Below are positions 53,312 through 61,815 of a DNA stretch of 62,301 bases, piece after piece. Below the pieces are notes generated by a model. It made no database searches. It had not been told where the DNA came from and worked only from the letters and a program-made list of their open reading frames with translations. This DNA comes from an uncultured Prevotellaceae bacterium. Lineage in GTDB: Bacteria > Bacteroidota > Bacteroidia > Bacteroidales > Muribaculaceae. A program made the position numbers and the translations under genes. The DNA is taken from contig ONJS01000029.1 in the NCBI GenBank assembly GCA_900318205.1, positions 1 to 62,301 of the forward strand, read 5' to 3'. The stretch's first letter is position 1. Every line of letters begins with the position of its first letter.

Positions 53312-54526
53312 TTAGTTTTGGGCTTTGATGGCATTGGCAGGAACGAAGTTGATGCCCAGCATCTTACCATCCTCGTCAAAGACAACGACCATTCCCAATT
53401 GTGACTTTTCAAAATTGACCAGCGAGGTATAGGCTTTCATGCCCTGAATCTCCTGGATGTTCCATGCTTCGTGGCCAGTATATTTGCCCATCTGTGCCTC
53501 AATTTGAGCGCGTATGCCATTAAAGGTATTGGGCTGAACTTGACCTTTGACTTTCTCGGACAGGTTGTCATACAGCTCCTGGCCCTTGTCGTCAAGCACC
53601 AGACCCAACATCTGCTCGCTGCGGGCAGTGAAGGGATCGTCGGCAGGAGCGGGGATGATAGTGGGCTTGGGCCTCTCGGGCTGGACGGCTGGTCTGCTAG
53701 GCTTGAGGGCTTGCTTGCCGGCAGATGCCTCGGGGGCGGGGGCTGCCTCCTGGGGAGAAGTCAGTTGCTTGAGCATCGCCTCGACCTTGTTCAGGCTGCC
53801 CTCGTTCTTGATGAGCACCTTGTAATCCTTGTCCATGAGGTAGAAGCAGGGCAGGGTGGGCAGGTCATACAATTCTCCGTATTCGATGGTACGGCTCTTG
53901 TTCCAGCCGTTGATCATCATCTTGGGATACTTGGCTTTCTTCCACAGTTTCTGGTCATCGTAAGGGTAGATGCCGAGCACGATGAGCTTCTTGTCGTTGA
54001 CCATCTGGTTGATGGTCTCGTTGCTTTCAAGACGCTGCTTGACGGCCTCGCACGATTCACAGTCGGGATTGTTGAAATAGACGAGGATGTAGTCGGCCTT
54101 CAGGTCCTTGAGGTGGTGAACATCTTTGTCGTTCGTGGTCACGTAGTCAAAGTCGGCGGCAATGCTGCCGATCATGTTCTTCTTGGCACCTTCAAGCAGC
54201 AGACGCTGTTTCTCCTTCTCGGCATTGCTGAGAACATATTTCTCGGTGGCATGTTTCAAGACCACCATATAGAGTTTCTCGTTGTGGATGGGGTCGGCGG
54301 CGTCGCTGAAACGTCTCTCGGCCAATTCCATCATCTGGCGGTAGCCTTTAGGATTGTCAACCAGGGATTCCATGGTCGCGTTCATCAGGAACTCGGCTCT
54401 TTCGGGATCCAGAGCAGCCACTTGTTCAATAAAACTGTTGTATCTTTCGGGAGCGGGCATCGATTGTGCCTGCGTGTTGAACCATGCGACGATGGCCAGG
54501 ATTGCAGTGAAAATGAATTTTTTCAT
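53312..54526 (-). CDS. Thioredoxin-like DUF5106 protein with C-terminal DUF3887-like domain
   Basis: The 404-residue exported protein (from ATG 54526) has a signal peptide and an N-terminal helical DUF5106-like part. A thioredoxin-like fold with a CESC motif (FNNPDCESCEAVK) follows, then a proline/alanine linker (about residues 265-305). The C-terminal domain resembles DUF3887 (SEQMLGLVLDDKGQELYDNL). It may be a periplasmic disulfide reductase or isomerase; the double-domain arrangement is unusual. Confidence 0.75.
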   Translation of the reverse strand: MKKFIFTAILAIVAWFNTQAQSMPAPERYNSFIEQVAALDPERAEFLMNATMESLVDNPKGYRQMMELAERRFSDAADPIHNEKLYMVVLKHATEKYVLSNAEKEKQRLLLEGAKKNMIGSIAADFDYVTTNDKDVHHLKDLKADYILVYFNNPDCESCEAVKQRLESNETINQMVNDKKLIVLGIYPYDDQKLWKKAKYPKMMINGWNKSRTIEYGELYDLPTLPCFYLMDKDYKVLIKNEGSLNKVEAMLKQLTSPQEAAPAPEASAGKQALKPSRPAVQPERPKPTIIPAPADDPFTARSEQMLGLVLDDKGQELYDNLSEKVKGQVQPNTFNGIRAQIEAQMGKYTGHEAWNIQEIQGMKAYTSLVNFEKSQLGMVVVFDEDGKMLGINFVPANAIKAQN

Positions 54527-54573
54527 GAACTTTATTTCGTTTAAATTTTGTTCGTTAACAATCAATAGTCGTG

Positions 54574-54605
54574 CAAAAGTAGTAACTTTGCAGCATTAAG
54601 GCAAA
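54574..54605. promoter_or_regulatory. Abutting divergent promoters (DUF5106 gene / ybaK)
   Basis: Minus-strand TACTTTTG (54574-54581) has TTTG (54602-54605) exactly 20 bp upstream. Plus-strand TAACTTTG (54583-54590) serves ybaK 20 bases further on. The two -7 boxes are 1 bp apart, so polymerase binding to one should exclude the other. Confidence 0.7.
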
Positions 54606-54610
54606 AAACG

Positions 54611-55102
54611 ATGAAAAAAATCGCAAAAACTAATGCTGCGCGCCTACTTGATGCAGCATCAATAGAATACGAACTCATCCCCTATGAGGTGGATGAGACC
54701 AACCTTGGCGCCCAACACATCGCCGACCAACTGGGTGAGAATATCGAGCAGGTGTTCAAGACACTCATTCTTTACGGCGAAAAAACGGGCCATTTTGTGT
54801 GCGTCATCCCGGGAGCCGAGGAGGTGGACCTGAAGAAGGCCGCCAAAGTGTCGGGGAACAAGAAGGTTGACCTCATTCCCATGAAGGAATTGCTGCCCAC
54901 CACAGGCTACATCCGCGGCGGCTGTTCACCCGTAGGCATGAAGAAGCCATTTCCCACCTATATCGACGAGACCTGCATCCTCTACGATTATATCTATGTG
55001 AGCGCGGGGGTGCGGGGACTGCAGTTCAAGATTGACCCTCAGGCGCTTGTCGAATTTGTGGGAGCCGAGACCGTTGACCTGATAGCCGAAAAGACATTAT
55101 GA
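54611..55102 (+). CDS. ybaK: Cys-tRNA(Pro) deacylase
   Basis: YbaK hydrolyses mischarged Cys-tRNA(Pro). The 163-residue protein begins MKKIAKTNAARLLD and has the YbaK/EbsC core (QVFKTLILYG, FVCVIPG, GYIRGGCSPVGMKK). Its stop overlaps the aroC start by 4 bases (ATGA). Confidence 0.93.
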   Translation: MKKIAKTNAARLLDAASIEYELIPYEVDETNLGAQHIADQLGENIEQVFKTLILYGEKTGHFVCVIPGAEEVDLKKAAKVSGNKKVDLIPMKELLPTTGYIRGGCSPVGMKKPFPTYIDETCILYDYIYVSAGVRGLQFKIDPQALVEFVGAETVDLIAEKTL

Positions 55103-56109
55103 ACACCATAGGCAAAATATTGACGCTCACTACCTTCGGTGAGTCGCACGGACCCGCAATGGGTGGCGTGCTGGACGGTATGCCCGCTGGCGTGGAAATC
55201 GATTTGGAGGAATTGCAACGCTTTGTGGCTCGTCGCCGCGCGGGGCAGACCGTCGGTGCCAGCACCCGTGACGAGAAGGATAGGGTAGAGGTGCTCTCGG
55301 GTATCTGGCAAGGCAGGACGCTGGGCACGCCTATCGGTTTTATTGTCCGCAACACCGATGCCCGTAGCAACGACTATGACGAGATAGCCCGTTGCTACCG
55401 TCCTAACCATGCCGACTTCACCTGGGAAGCCAAATATGGCATTCGCGACCCGCGTGGTGGTGGACGAGCTTCGGCTCGCGAGACGGTAGCCCGAGTAGTC
55501 GCTGGCGGCATGGCCATCCAATTGCTCGAGAAGCTGGGCGTTACCATCCAATCCCGTATCGTTCAAGTAGGCCCTCACCGTGATGTGCCTGTTGAGGAAA
55601 TGGAACGCGTGATTGCCGAAGCTGCCAGTCAAGGTGATACCTTGGGTGGCATCATTTCCTGCACGGTGCATGGCGTTCCCGCAGGAATGGGAGAACCTCT
55701 ATTCGGCAAACTCCAGGCCCAGTTGGCGGCTGCGATGATGAGCATCCCGTCGGTACACGGCTTTGAGTACGGTGACGGCTTTGACATGGCTGCCAAGCGG
55801 GGCAGCGAGGTGATGGATACCTTTGAGAAACGTGATGACGGCTCCATCGGCACGGTGACCAATCATTCGGGCGGCATCCAGGGCGGCATCAGCAATGGCG
55901 AGGACATCACGATGCGTATTGCCTTCAAGCCCGTTCCCACGATGATGCGCTCTGTGCCTACCATCGACCGTGACGGCAATCCCGTGACATTGCAGCCACG
56001 TGGCCGTCATGATGCTTGTGTGTTGCCGCGTGCTCTGCCCATAGTCGAGGCGATGGCGGCACTTGTCATTTTAGATAACTGCTTAATCAAGAAAACCAAT
56101 GTGCTCTGA
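55099..56109 (+). CDS. aroC: Chorismate synthase
   Basis: AroC makes chorismate from EPSP with reduced FMN, the end of the shikimate route. The 336-residue protein has LTTFGESHGPAMGGVLDG, the RPNHADFTWEAKYGIRDPRG-type core and GGRASARETVARV. Translation is coupled to ybaK, and the thioesterase gene overlaps its 3' end by 11 bases. Confidence 0.97.
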   Translation: MNTIGKILTLTTFGESHGPAMGGVLDGMPAGVEIDLEELQRFVARRRAGQTVGASTRDEKDRVEVLSGIWQGRTLGTPIGFIVRNTDARSNDYDEIARCYRPNHADFTWEAKYGIRDPRGGGRASARETVARVVAGGMAIQLLEKLGVTIQSRIVQVGPHRDVPVEEMERVIAEAASQGDTLGGIISCTVHGVPAGMGEPLFGKLQAQLAAAMMSIPSVHGFEYGDGFDMAAKRGSEVMDTFEKRDDGSIGTVTNHSGGIQGGISNGEDITMRIAFKPVPTMMRSVPTIDRDGNPVTLQPRGRHDACVLPRALPIVEAMAALVILDNCLIKKTNVL

Positions 56110-56848
56110 CGATAAGAAACAATTCTACATGGACTATTACCTCGCCGCTGGCGAGTGTAATCCCCAGGGCGAAATGCCCTTGACGTTGTTGATGACACGC
56201 ATCATCGAGGTGGCGACCTTCCATGCCAACTCATGGGGTGCCGGCTATGCCCGTCTGATTCAGGACAACCAGGTGTGGGTGCTCTCGCGCGTCACCATCG
56301 AGATGAATGCCTACCCCAAGGTGGGCACCAATTATCGCCTCACCACGTGGATTGAGGACTACAACCGTCACTTCTCGCAGCGCAACATGCGCATTGACGA
56401 TGCTCAAGGCAATCCGTTAGGCTATGTGCGCACCATCTGGATGGTCATCGACATGAGCACCCGCGCCAGCGTGGATATCTCCCAGTTGGGTTACATCAGC
56501 GACAAGGTTTCCGACCTGCCTTGTCCCATTGAGCCGATGAGCCGCTTGCGTCCCATCGAGGAAGGTCATGCCTTGGACTACACCTTCGGTTACATGGACT
56601 GCGATTTCAACCGCCATGTAAACACCGTGCGTTACCTGTCCCACCTGATGAACCTCTTTGACATGGACTGCTATGACCACTACTTCATCCATCGCATGGA
56701 GATTTCCTTCATCAAGGAGACGCACTATGGCGAGACATGCCAGTTCGTCATTGATGATACCGATCCCCTGGATTCCCACATGAGCATTACCGATGCCGAT
56801 GGTGATGATCACGTCCGCGCCCGCTTCCATTGGCAAGAACGGGAATAA
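56099..56848 (+). CDS. Acyl-ACP thioesterase (FatA-like)
   Basis: A 249-residue double-hotdog protein of the acyl-ACP thioesterase family, which releases fatty acids from ACP. HANSWGAGYARLIQDNQVWVLSR lies in the first hotdog. The second carries the FGYMDCDFNRHVNTVRYLSH segment, with the family's catalytic N-x-H-x-N-x-x-Y pattern. Overlap with aroC implies co-expression. Confidence 0.87.
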   Translation: MCSDDKKQFYMDYYLAAGECNPQGEMPLTLLMTRIIEVATFHANSWGAGYARLIQDNQVWVLSRVTIEMNAYPKVGTNYRLTTWIEDYNRHFSQRNMRIDDAQGNPLGYVRTIWMVIDMSTRASVDISQLGYISDKVSDLPCPIEPMSRLRPIEEGHALDYTFGYMDCDFNRHVNTVRYLSHLMNLFDMDCYDHYFIHRMEISFIKETHYGETCQFVIDDTDPLDSHMSITDADGDDHVRARFHWQERE

Positions 56849-56933
56849 CGCTTCCTATCAATAAGGTATAATAAAGCAACTATCCACTCGTCTTTTTGAG
56901 GCGAGTCGATGGCTTGTACAATAATGGAAAAAC

Positions 56934-57530
56934 TCACTCGACGATGCTGGTGCCGTCGATGTTGGCGAACTGCTCACGCAGTCCCGGCACCTTGTCGGCA
57001 TCGGCCTCGATGGTCATGGAACACACGTTGTCAAAGGCCTGCTCAATCACTTTCAGGTCGCTTTTTTTCACGACTTTCATCACATCGTTCATGCTCAGGT
57101 AGGGGAAGGTGAACGATAGCCGTGCCTGCTCGTGGCACTCGATGATTTCGCCCGCCTCGATAGCCAGTTTCGCCGCTTCTCGATAGGCGACAATCAGCCC
57201 TGAGGTACCCAACTTGATACCGCCAAAGTAACGGATGACACAAATCACGATGTTGGTCAGTTCAAACGAGTTGATCTGTCCCAGGATGGGCTTGCCTGCT
57301 GTGCCGCTGGGCTCACCGTTATCGCTGCTCAGGTACTCGTTGCGCTCGGTGCCAATCATATAGGCCCAGCAGCAGTGGCGTGCGTCATGGTATTCGTTGG
57401 CATAGCGCTTGATGACAGCGCGGGCCTCCTCGGCGCTCGACACGGGTTCGGCAAACGCCAGGAAACGGGACATCTTCTCGCGGTAGATGCCCTGCGAGAC
57501 GCCCTTCACGGTTTTGTAGAAATCACTCAT
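56934..57530 (-). CDS. YigZ/IMPACT family protein
   Basis: The 198-residue protein has the UPF0029/IMPACT core HDARHCCWAYMIG, SDNGEPSGTAGKPIL and NIVICVIRYFGGIKLGTSGLI, then a small C-terminal DUF1949-like domain. It is a conserved cytosolic protein possibly linked to translation; activity not settled. Confidence 0.92.
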   Translation of the reverse strand: MSDFYKTVKGVSQGIYREKMSRFLAFAEPVSSAEEARAVIKRYANEYHDARHCCWAYMIGTERNEYLSSDNGEPSGTAGKPILGQINSFELTNIVICVIRYFGGIKLGTSGLIVAYREAAKLAIEAGEIIECHEQARLSFTFPYLSMNDVMKVVKKSDLKVIEQAFDNVCSMTIEADADKVPGLREQFANIDGTSIVE

Positions 57531-57603
57531 TTCAAGTTGTCAGTCTTCAGTTTTTCAGTTGTCAGCGGCTACCGCTGTTGTCTTATCCCTGAATTCTTTT
57601 TGA

Positions 57604-57635
57604 CAAAAGTAGTCAAAACTACTCACATAACCAAA
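57604..57635 (-). promoter_or_regulatory. Promoter of the yigZ-like gene
   Basis: Minus-strand TACTTTTG (57604-57611) with TTTG (57632-57635) exactly 20 bp upstream. Confidence 0.75.
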
Positions 57636-57643
57636 TAATTGAA

Positions 57644-57720
57644 TATCTTTGCAATCAAAAATAACTGTCAACTGCCAACTGAAAACTGAAAACTAAAAAC
57701 TAACAACTGAAAACTGACAA
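57644..57720 (+). promoter_or_regulatory. Promoter and repetitive AACTGAAAACT leader
   Basis: TATCTTTG (57644-57651) fits the -7 consensus for the next gene. Its leader (about 57661-57720) is a run of AACTGNNAACT-like units. A mirror-image TTCAGTTTTTCAGTTGTCAG lies at about 57547-57566. Confidence 0.5.
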
Positions 57721-57725
57721 AGGTT

Positions 57726-58265
57726 ATGGATAAGCAATCACTGGAACAGGTTAAAAAGGCGTGCGCCCGTGGCCAGAAACGCGGCTTGCATTTTATCATG
57801 GCGTCGGTCATCATTTGGACACTGGTATTCATTGTCCAACTTACCCAATTGCCCATCGAGACTAAGAACCTGCTCACCTTCTGCTGCACCTGCCCGCTGA
57901 TGCCGTTGGCATGGATGCTGTCCAAGCCGTTGGGCATTACTTTCAGTGATAAGGAGAACCCGCTCTCGCCACTGGGCATCGTTTTGTCGGTGGCGCAGAT
58001 TCCTTATCTGTTAATTGTCATGTGGGTCTATGCCGCCGTCCCCGACAAGATGTTGATGACGCTGGCAATGGTCTTTGGTGCCCACTTGCTCCCCTTCGGT
58101 TGGCTCTATGACTCCAAGGTTTATTATGCCATGTCGGGCATCGTCACCATCGGCGCTCTGGTGATTGGCTTGATGTTCCCGCTTCACATTCTCGCATTGT
58201 GTATGGTGGCAGTGGAAATCCTCTTCTGCCTGTTGCTCTATAACGAGAACTGGAACCTCAAGTAG
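57726..58265 (+). CDS. Multi-pass membrane protein of unknown function
   Basis: The 179-residue product has about six hydrophobic segments (for example MASVIIWTLVFIVQLT, IPYLLIVMWVYAAV, IVTIGALVIGLMFPLHIL) after a short basic N-terminus. I do not recognise a named family with confidence. Inner membrane; function unknown. It has its own promoter. Confidence 0.78.
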   Translation: MDKQSLEQVKKACARGQKRGLHFIMASVIIWTLVFIVQLTQLPIETKNLLTFCCTCPLMPLAWMLSKPLGITFSDKENPLSPLGIVLSVAQIPYLLIVMWVYAAVPDKMLMTLAMVFGAHLLPFGWLYDSKVYYAMSGIVTIGALVIGLMFPLHILALCMVAVEILFCLLLYNENWNLK

Positions 58266-58307
58266 ATTGAGATTCCTGTGTCTGTCGTTTTCTGAGGGCT
58301 CCTTGTT

Positions 58308-59492
58308 TTAGAACCCCAGTTTTTTTCTCACATCCTTGCCAACGGCGGCCTTGTTCAGGAAGATATAGGTCGTGTTCAGTGCGATATAGGCCTTCGACAT
58401 GTACCAGATGCCTTTATACTCTCCCGTCTTGCCCCACGAGTTCTTTACCATGTAGTACTCGCGGCCGTTTTGGTCATGGGCGATGCCGTAGATGAGCATC
58501 ACGTGGTCGTAGGTGGACTGCCAGTTGTCAAAATGCTCCTGGCGCAGTGCCTGGGTGGGAACGAGCTCGGGTGTCTGGGCTCCGAGTTTCTTGAGGGATT
58601 CGGCTTTCTCGGCTTTGGTCAGTTTCAGCCAGCGTGCGGCATCACTGCCTGTCAGGTCGGGAGCATGCTCGATGTCGGCGGCGATGCCCAGTCCTGTGCG
58701 GGTGAAGCCGTCCTCGCTCACGTCACCGCCCCAGCACACGGTATAGCCGTTTTTCAAGGCATTGTCAATGGTAGCCATCATCTCGTCGAGCGTGACGTTC
58801 CAGCTGGGACGCGGGCGCCACTTGTAGGGAGCCTCAATGACAAACTGCTCATAGAACGGATGGTGCGTGAAACTCGTGATGCTCACATAGTCCTTCTTGT
58901 TGATGCCCAGCATTTGGGCGAATGACTTGGGTGTATATTGCTTGCCTTCATAGGTGAATGTCTCGGGGCATTTCCCCAGGTAGGCATCGAGGATGCCTTG
59001 CAGACCCACCTTCCACTGCGTGGTCAACTGGGTGCTGTTACCCTTGGCGATGGATGCCACATAGGGCTCCAGCGTAGCAAAGAACTCGGTGAAGTTGGCA
59101 AGTGTGTCGCCAATCATCGATCCGGGGCGTGCCATCGCGTTCTCAGGGCAGATGCCGTGGCGGTCGATGACCTCAAACACGTCATCGGCCGAGCCACCCT
59201 CCGAGAAGCGGCTGAACCCGTGCATCCTCACGTTGTACTCTGCACAATCCACATAGTCCTTGCTGGCGACAAACATCTCGCTCAGGTCATACACCTTGCC
59301 CGTCGTACGAAGCAATTCGGCCTCGATGTAACCGATGGTCGCATAGGCCCAGCACGTGCCGCTGCGGTTCTGGTTCTTCACTGGCGTGATGCCGTTTTCC
59401 AACACGGTTGTAAACACAATCTCATCGGTTGCCAGCGCGCCAAAAGTGCACGCCAGGCACATCAACATGATAATCGTCTTCTTCATATTCAT
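58308..59492 (-). CDS. Secreted C1-family cysteine peptidase
   Basis: The 394-residue protein has a signal peptide and a papain-type catalytic core. The cysteine is in NRSGTCWAYATIGYIEAELL (near residue 47), the histidine in YDHVMLIYGIAHD and the asparagine in VKNSWGKTG. The layout with a long insert resembles the bleomycin-hydrolase-like aminopeptidase C group common in Bacteroidota. ATG 59486 is an alternative start. A minus-strand TATATTTG (59506-59513) lies just upstream. Confidence 0.9.
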   Translation of the reverse strand: MNMKKTIIMLMCLACTFGALATDEIVFTTVLENGITPVKNQNRSGTCWAYATIGYIEAELLRTTGKVYDLSEMFVASKDYVDCAEYNVRMHGFSRFSEGGSADDVFEVIDRHGICPENAMARPGSMIGDTLANFTEFFATLEPYVASIAKGNSTQLTTQWKVGLQGILDAYLGKCPETFTYEGKQYTPKSFAQMLGINKKDYVSITSFTHHPFYEQFVIEAPYKWRPRPSWNVTLDEMMATIDNALKNGYTVCWGGDVSEDGFTRTGLGIAADIEHAPDLTGSDAARWLKLTKAEKAESLKKLGAQTPELVPTQALRQEHFDNWQSTYDHVMLIYGIAHDQNGREYYMVKNSWGKTGEYKGIWYMSKAYIALNTTYIFLNKAAVGKDVRKKLGF

Positions 59493-59577
59493 TATATTTT
59501 TACCGCAAATATACCGCTTTTATCCGAATAATCGGTATTTCTCAGGCTAAACGCGATTGATAATAGTGGCAATTGTA

Positions 59578-60402
59578 TCATTTAGGCTGCAGACTGGCCC
59601 GATAGGCGCTAGGACTCTTCTTCAGGTGCTTCTTGCAGTAGCGACTGAAGTAACTTAAGGACGTGAAATTCATGTGGTCGGCGATTTGGGTGAGCGACAG
59701 CCGTTCATCGCCCAGTAACTCCTTGAGCAAGGGGACCGTGTAACGGTCGATGTAGGAATTGACGCTATGCCCGGTCACGCGCTTGACGGTGTTGGACAGA
59801 TATTTTGTCGAGACATTCAACCTCTCGGCATAGTAACCGACGTTGCGCTCGGTACGGCAGATTCCTGTCGAGAGCAACTGCATCAGTTGCTTGACAATAA
59901 AAGCGGTGCGGTCGCTGTGGGAGTCTATGGCTTCGCGCTGGGCGTGAGCCTCAAAGATGTCATACATCATCGTCAGGCACAGGCTGCCCATCAGTTCACG
60001 GTAGAACATCAGTTCACGGTCACCCATGCGTTCTCTCAGACGATGGAAATCCTCGAGCAGAAGACATGCCTGTTCGTCGCTCAAGTGCATGACAGGGTCA
60101 TGATTCAAACTGATGCTACCGCCGATACTGTAATTGTTGGATGGTAGCAGGTTTTGAAGAAACTTATAGTCGGCGGCAAACCATTCCACCGTCATGTCAG
60201 GGTGTGCCGACAGGTTTTTCATGCGGTCGGGCATGGGAATTACCACCAAATCATTCTTTACTATGTGATAACACCGTTCATTAAAGACAAAACTGCCTTC
60301 ACCGCCAGTGCATATCATGTGCATGCAGCAGTGGCACAATTCAGGGGAGTTGACCTGGTGGAAATCGGTGGAAAAAATGAAATCTATCTTCATGTCGCTC
60401 AA
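59578..60402 (-). CDS. AraC-family transcriptional regulator
   Basis: The 274-residue protein has an N-terminal cupin-like sensor region (to about residue 120) and a C-terminal AraC DNA-binding domain. The latter shows two helix-turn-helix units: VGYYAERLNVSTKYLSNTVK and LTQIADHMNFTSLSYFSRYCKKHLKKSPSAYR. It probably responds to a small ligand and binds direct repeats upstream of its own gene or the gene to the right. Confidence 0.92.
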   Translation of the reverse strand: MSDMKIDFIFSTDFHQVNSPELCHCCMHMICTGGEGSFVFNERCYHIVKNDLVVIPMPDRMKNLSAHPDMTVEWFAADYKFLQNLLPSNNYSIGGSISLNHDPVMHLSDEQACLLLEDFHRLRERMGDRELMFYRELMGSLCLTMMYDIFEAHAQREAIDSHSDRTAFIVKQLMQLLSTGICRTERNVGYYAERLNVSTKYLSNTVKRVTGHSVNSYIDRYTVPLLKELLGDERLSLTQIADHMNFTSLSYFSRYCKKHLKKSPSAYRASLQPK

Positions 60403-60412
60403 TTGTTTGCTG

Positions 60413-60488
60413 CAAATTTACACATAATTTTGTAGGAAAAAGCAGGTTTTGAGCAAAAAGTGAAAATCATGGTGTTATCAGTGAAAAT
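60413..60488 (-). promoter_or_regulatory. AraC gene promoter with AGTGAAAAT direct repeats
   Basis: Minus-strand TAAATTTG (60413-60420) is the -7 box, with no TTTG at -33. Upstream, AGTGAAAAT occurs twice (60459-60467 and 60480-60488), 21 bp apart, two helical turns. This is the classic arrangement for AraC-type sites. Confidence 0.55.
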
Positions 60489-60537
60489 GCCGTTGTGTCA
60501 AGCGGCAGTCTTGTTCACTCTTTTCAAGGAGAATGAC

Positions 60538-60631
60538 CTCAACAGCATGACATTCACCCCGTTGCCCATAAAGAAATAATGCTTTTCTTTATCTCAACAG
60601 CGTGATATGTCGGGAATTATAACTACATTTG
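60538..60631 (+). promoter_or_regulatory. Promoter and direct repeat ahead of the 60659 gene
   Basis: TACATTTG (60624-60631) is a -7 box 27 bases before ATG 60659. CTCAACAGCATGACAT (60538-60553) and CTCAACAGCGTGATAT (60593-60608) are near-identical direct repeats 55 bp apart. Confidence 0.5.
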
Positions 60632-60658
60632 CATTGCATAACAAGAATTTCCAGCAAT

Positions 60659-61429
60659 ATGAATGTAAAATTACATACGCCTAAGACTTTAAAGACAGGC
60701 AGCGGACTGACATCGGTCAAACAATTCCTGTTGTCAATTGTCGCCACTTCAATATCGATTGCTCTCACCTTCGGAACAGCTGCTGTGGTTGACTATAACA
60801 AGAAACAAGCGGCTAAGAAGGAGATGGTGATGATGGTCATCAGTGACTTTGACAAGACCATAGAGCTTGTTGAGAACGTGGATTCCGGGCTTCGTGAGTG
60901 CAGGCGCTTGCAGCATGAAATTGCTAAACAACCAGAACTGTTTGATAGCCTTCGTTATCAATTCGCTTCAAGAATGTCATGGATTGATGATGAATATTCT
61001 GAAACAGTTGAGAACATTTTCTCTACCAGTATTGAGACTTTCAGGACAATTGGTGACGTCAACTTTGTCAATGAGGTCTCAGAATTCTATTTGGTTCGCC
61101 ATAAATTCAAGCAGCTCATTGACGAGTTTAGACAGCAGTGGATGGAAAAGGATGTCATGCAATCGTTTGAAACTTTGCTAAGTATCGACTTTCCGGAGTA
61201 TTGTTTAATGAATCAGGCTTTAATTGAGAGTCTCAAATCGGATCGTGACCGGTGTATGCAGACCGCTAACGTGACCGATAAAGACTTAGCCAATTTCAAG
61301 AAGAAACAGTCTAATAAAGAAGTAAACCAAAAGGAAATTGGCAAAATGAGTGAAACGGATAAGATGGCTGAAGAATATTTCGAATATGAAGCCACCCTGC
61401 AACAAGCAAAAGAAAAACTCAAGAAGTAA
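60659..61429 (+). CDS. AT-rich gene for a single-pass helical membrane protein, function unknown
   Basis: From ATG 60659 the product is 256 residues. It has a basic N-terminus, one membrane segment (FLLSIVATSISIALTFGTAAVV, roughly residues 24-44), and a long charged, helical remainder with coiled-coil-like stretches ending in EYEATLQQAKEKLKK. No family recognised. Base composition is more AT-rich than nearby core genes, so recent acquisition is possible. The promoter excludes the upstream frame extension. Confidence 0.72.
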   Translation: MNVKLHTPKTLKTGSGLTSVKQFLLSIVATSISIALTFGTAAVVDYNKKQAAKKEMVMMVISDFDKTIELVENVDSGLRECRRLQHEIAKQPELFDSLRYQFASRMSWIDDEYSETVENIFSTSIETFRTIGDVNFVNEVSEFYLVRHKFKQLIDEFRQQWMEKDVMQSFETLLSIDFPEYCLMNQALIESLKSDRDRCMQTANVTDKDLANFKKKQSNKEVNQKEIGKMSETDKMAEEYFEYEATLQQAKEKLKK

Positions 61430-61508
61430 AATAAAGACAGTCCCCAGACTGTAAAGATATCTCAACCTCTTTTAAATTTTCTCTATTAATCCGTATATCA
61501 GCACTTTT

Positions 61509-61530
61509 CCCCCTCTAAGATTAGAGGGGG
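61509..61530. repeat. Perfect CCCCCTCTA hairpin repeat
   Basis: CCCCCTCTA-AGAT-TAGAGGGGG, followed by CGAGGGGGCG. It looks like a short intergenic repeat; it follows the 60659 gene and may stop its transcript. Confidence 0.5.
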
Positions 61531-61575
61531 CGAGGGGGCGTTGATGTTAAAATGTAAAACCGGGAAACTCCATAA

Positions 61576-61815
61576 ATACCCGCGTTTACCGAGTTGAACA
61601 ACACGCCCCACACCCGTCGGGTGAAGACCGTGTTCCTGGCAAAGCGCCACAAGATTGACGACATGGCGGCACGGACACGCTGCATCTACCTCGACCCGAG
61701 GATATCGTTCAACGAGATTGACCGATACTTCTTCAGCGGATGCGCCTGCGCATACTTCCAGATAGCAGTTGATGTCTACACCGACCTGAGATACAATGCC
61801 GATGAATGGGAATAA
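61576..61815 (+). pseudogene. Prophage-like fragment 1 (5'-truncated)
   Basis: The frame is open from 61576, just after a TAA at 61573-61575, to 61815 and has no ATG near its start. Its residues (KTVFLAKRHKIDDMAART, FNEIDRYFFSGCACAYFQIA) look like the C-terminal part of a longer protein. It lies directly before and overlaps the phage-like gene by 20 bases, the tight packing usual in phage operons. The left part seems to have been lost. Confidence 0.5.

Noticed and set aside
57660-57720. Possible CRISPR array in the AACTG repeats
   Set aside because: Units are short, irregular and without unique spacers; no cas genes are present.
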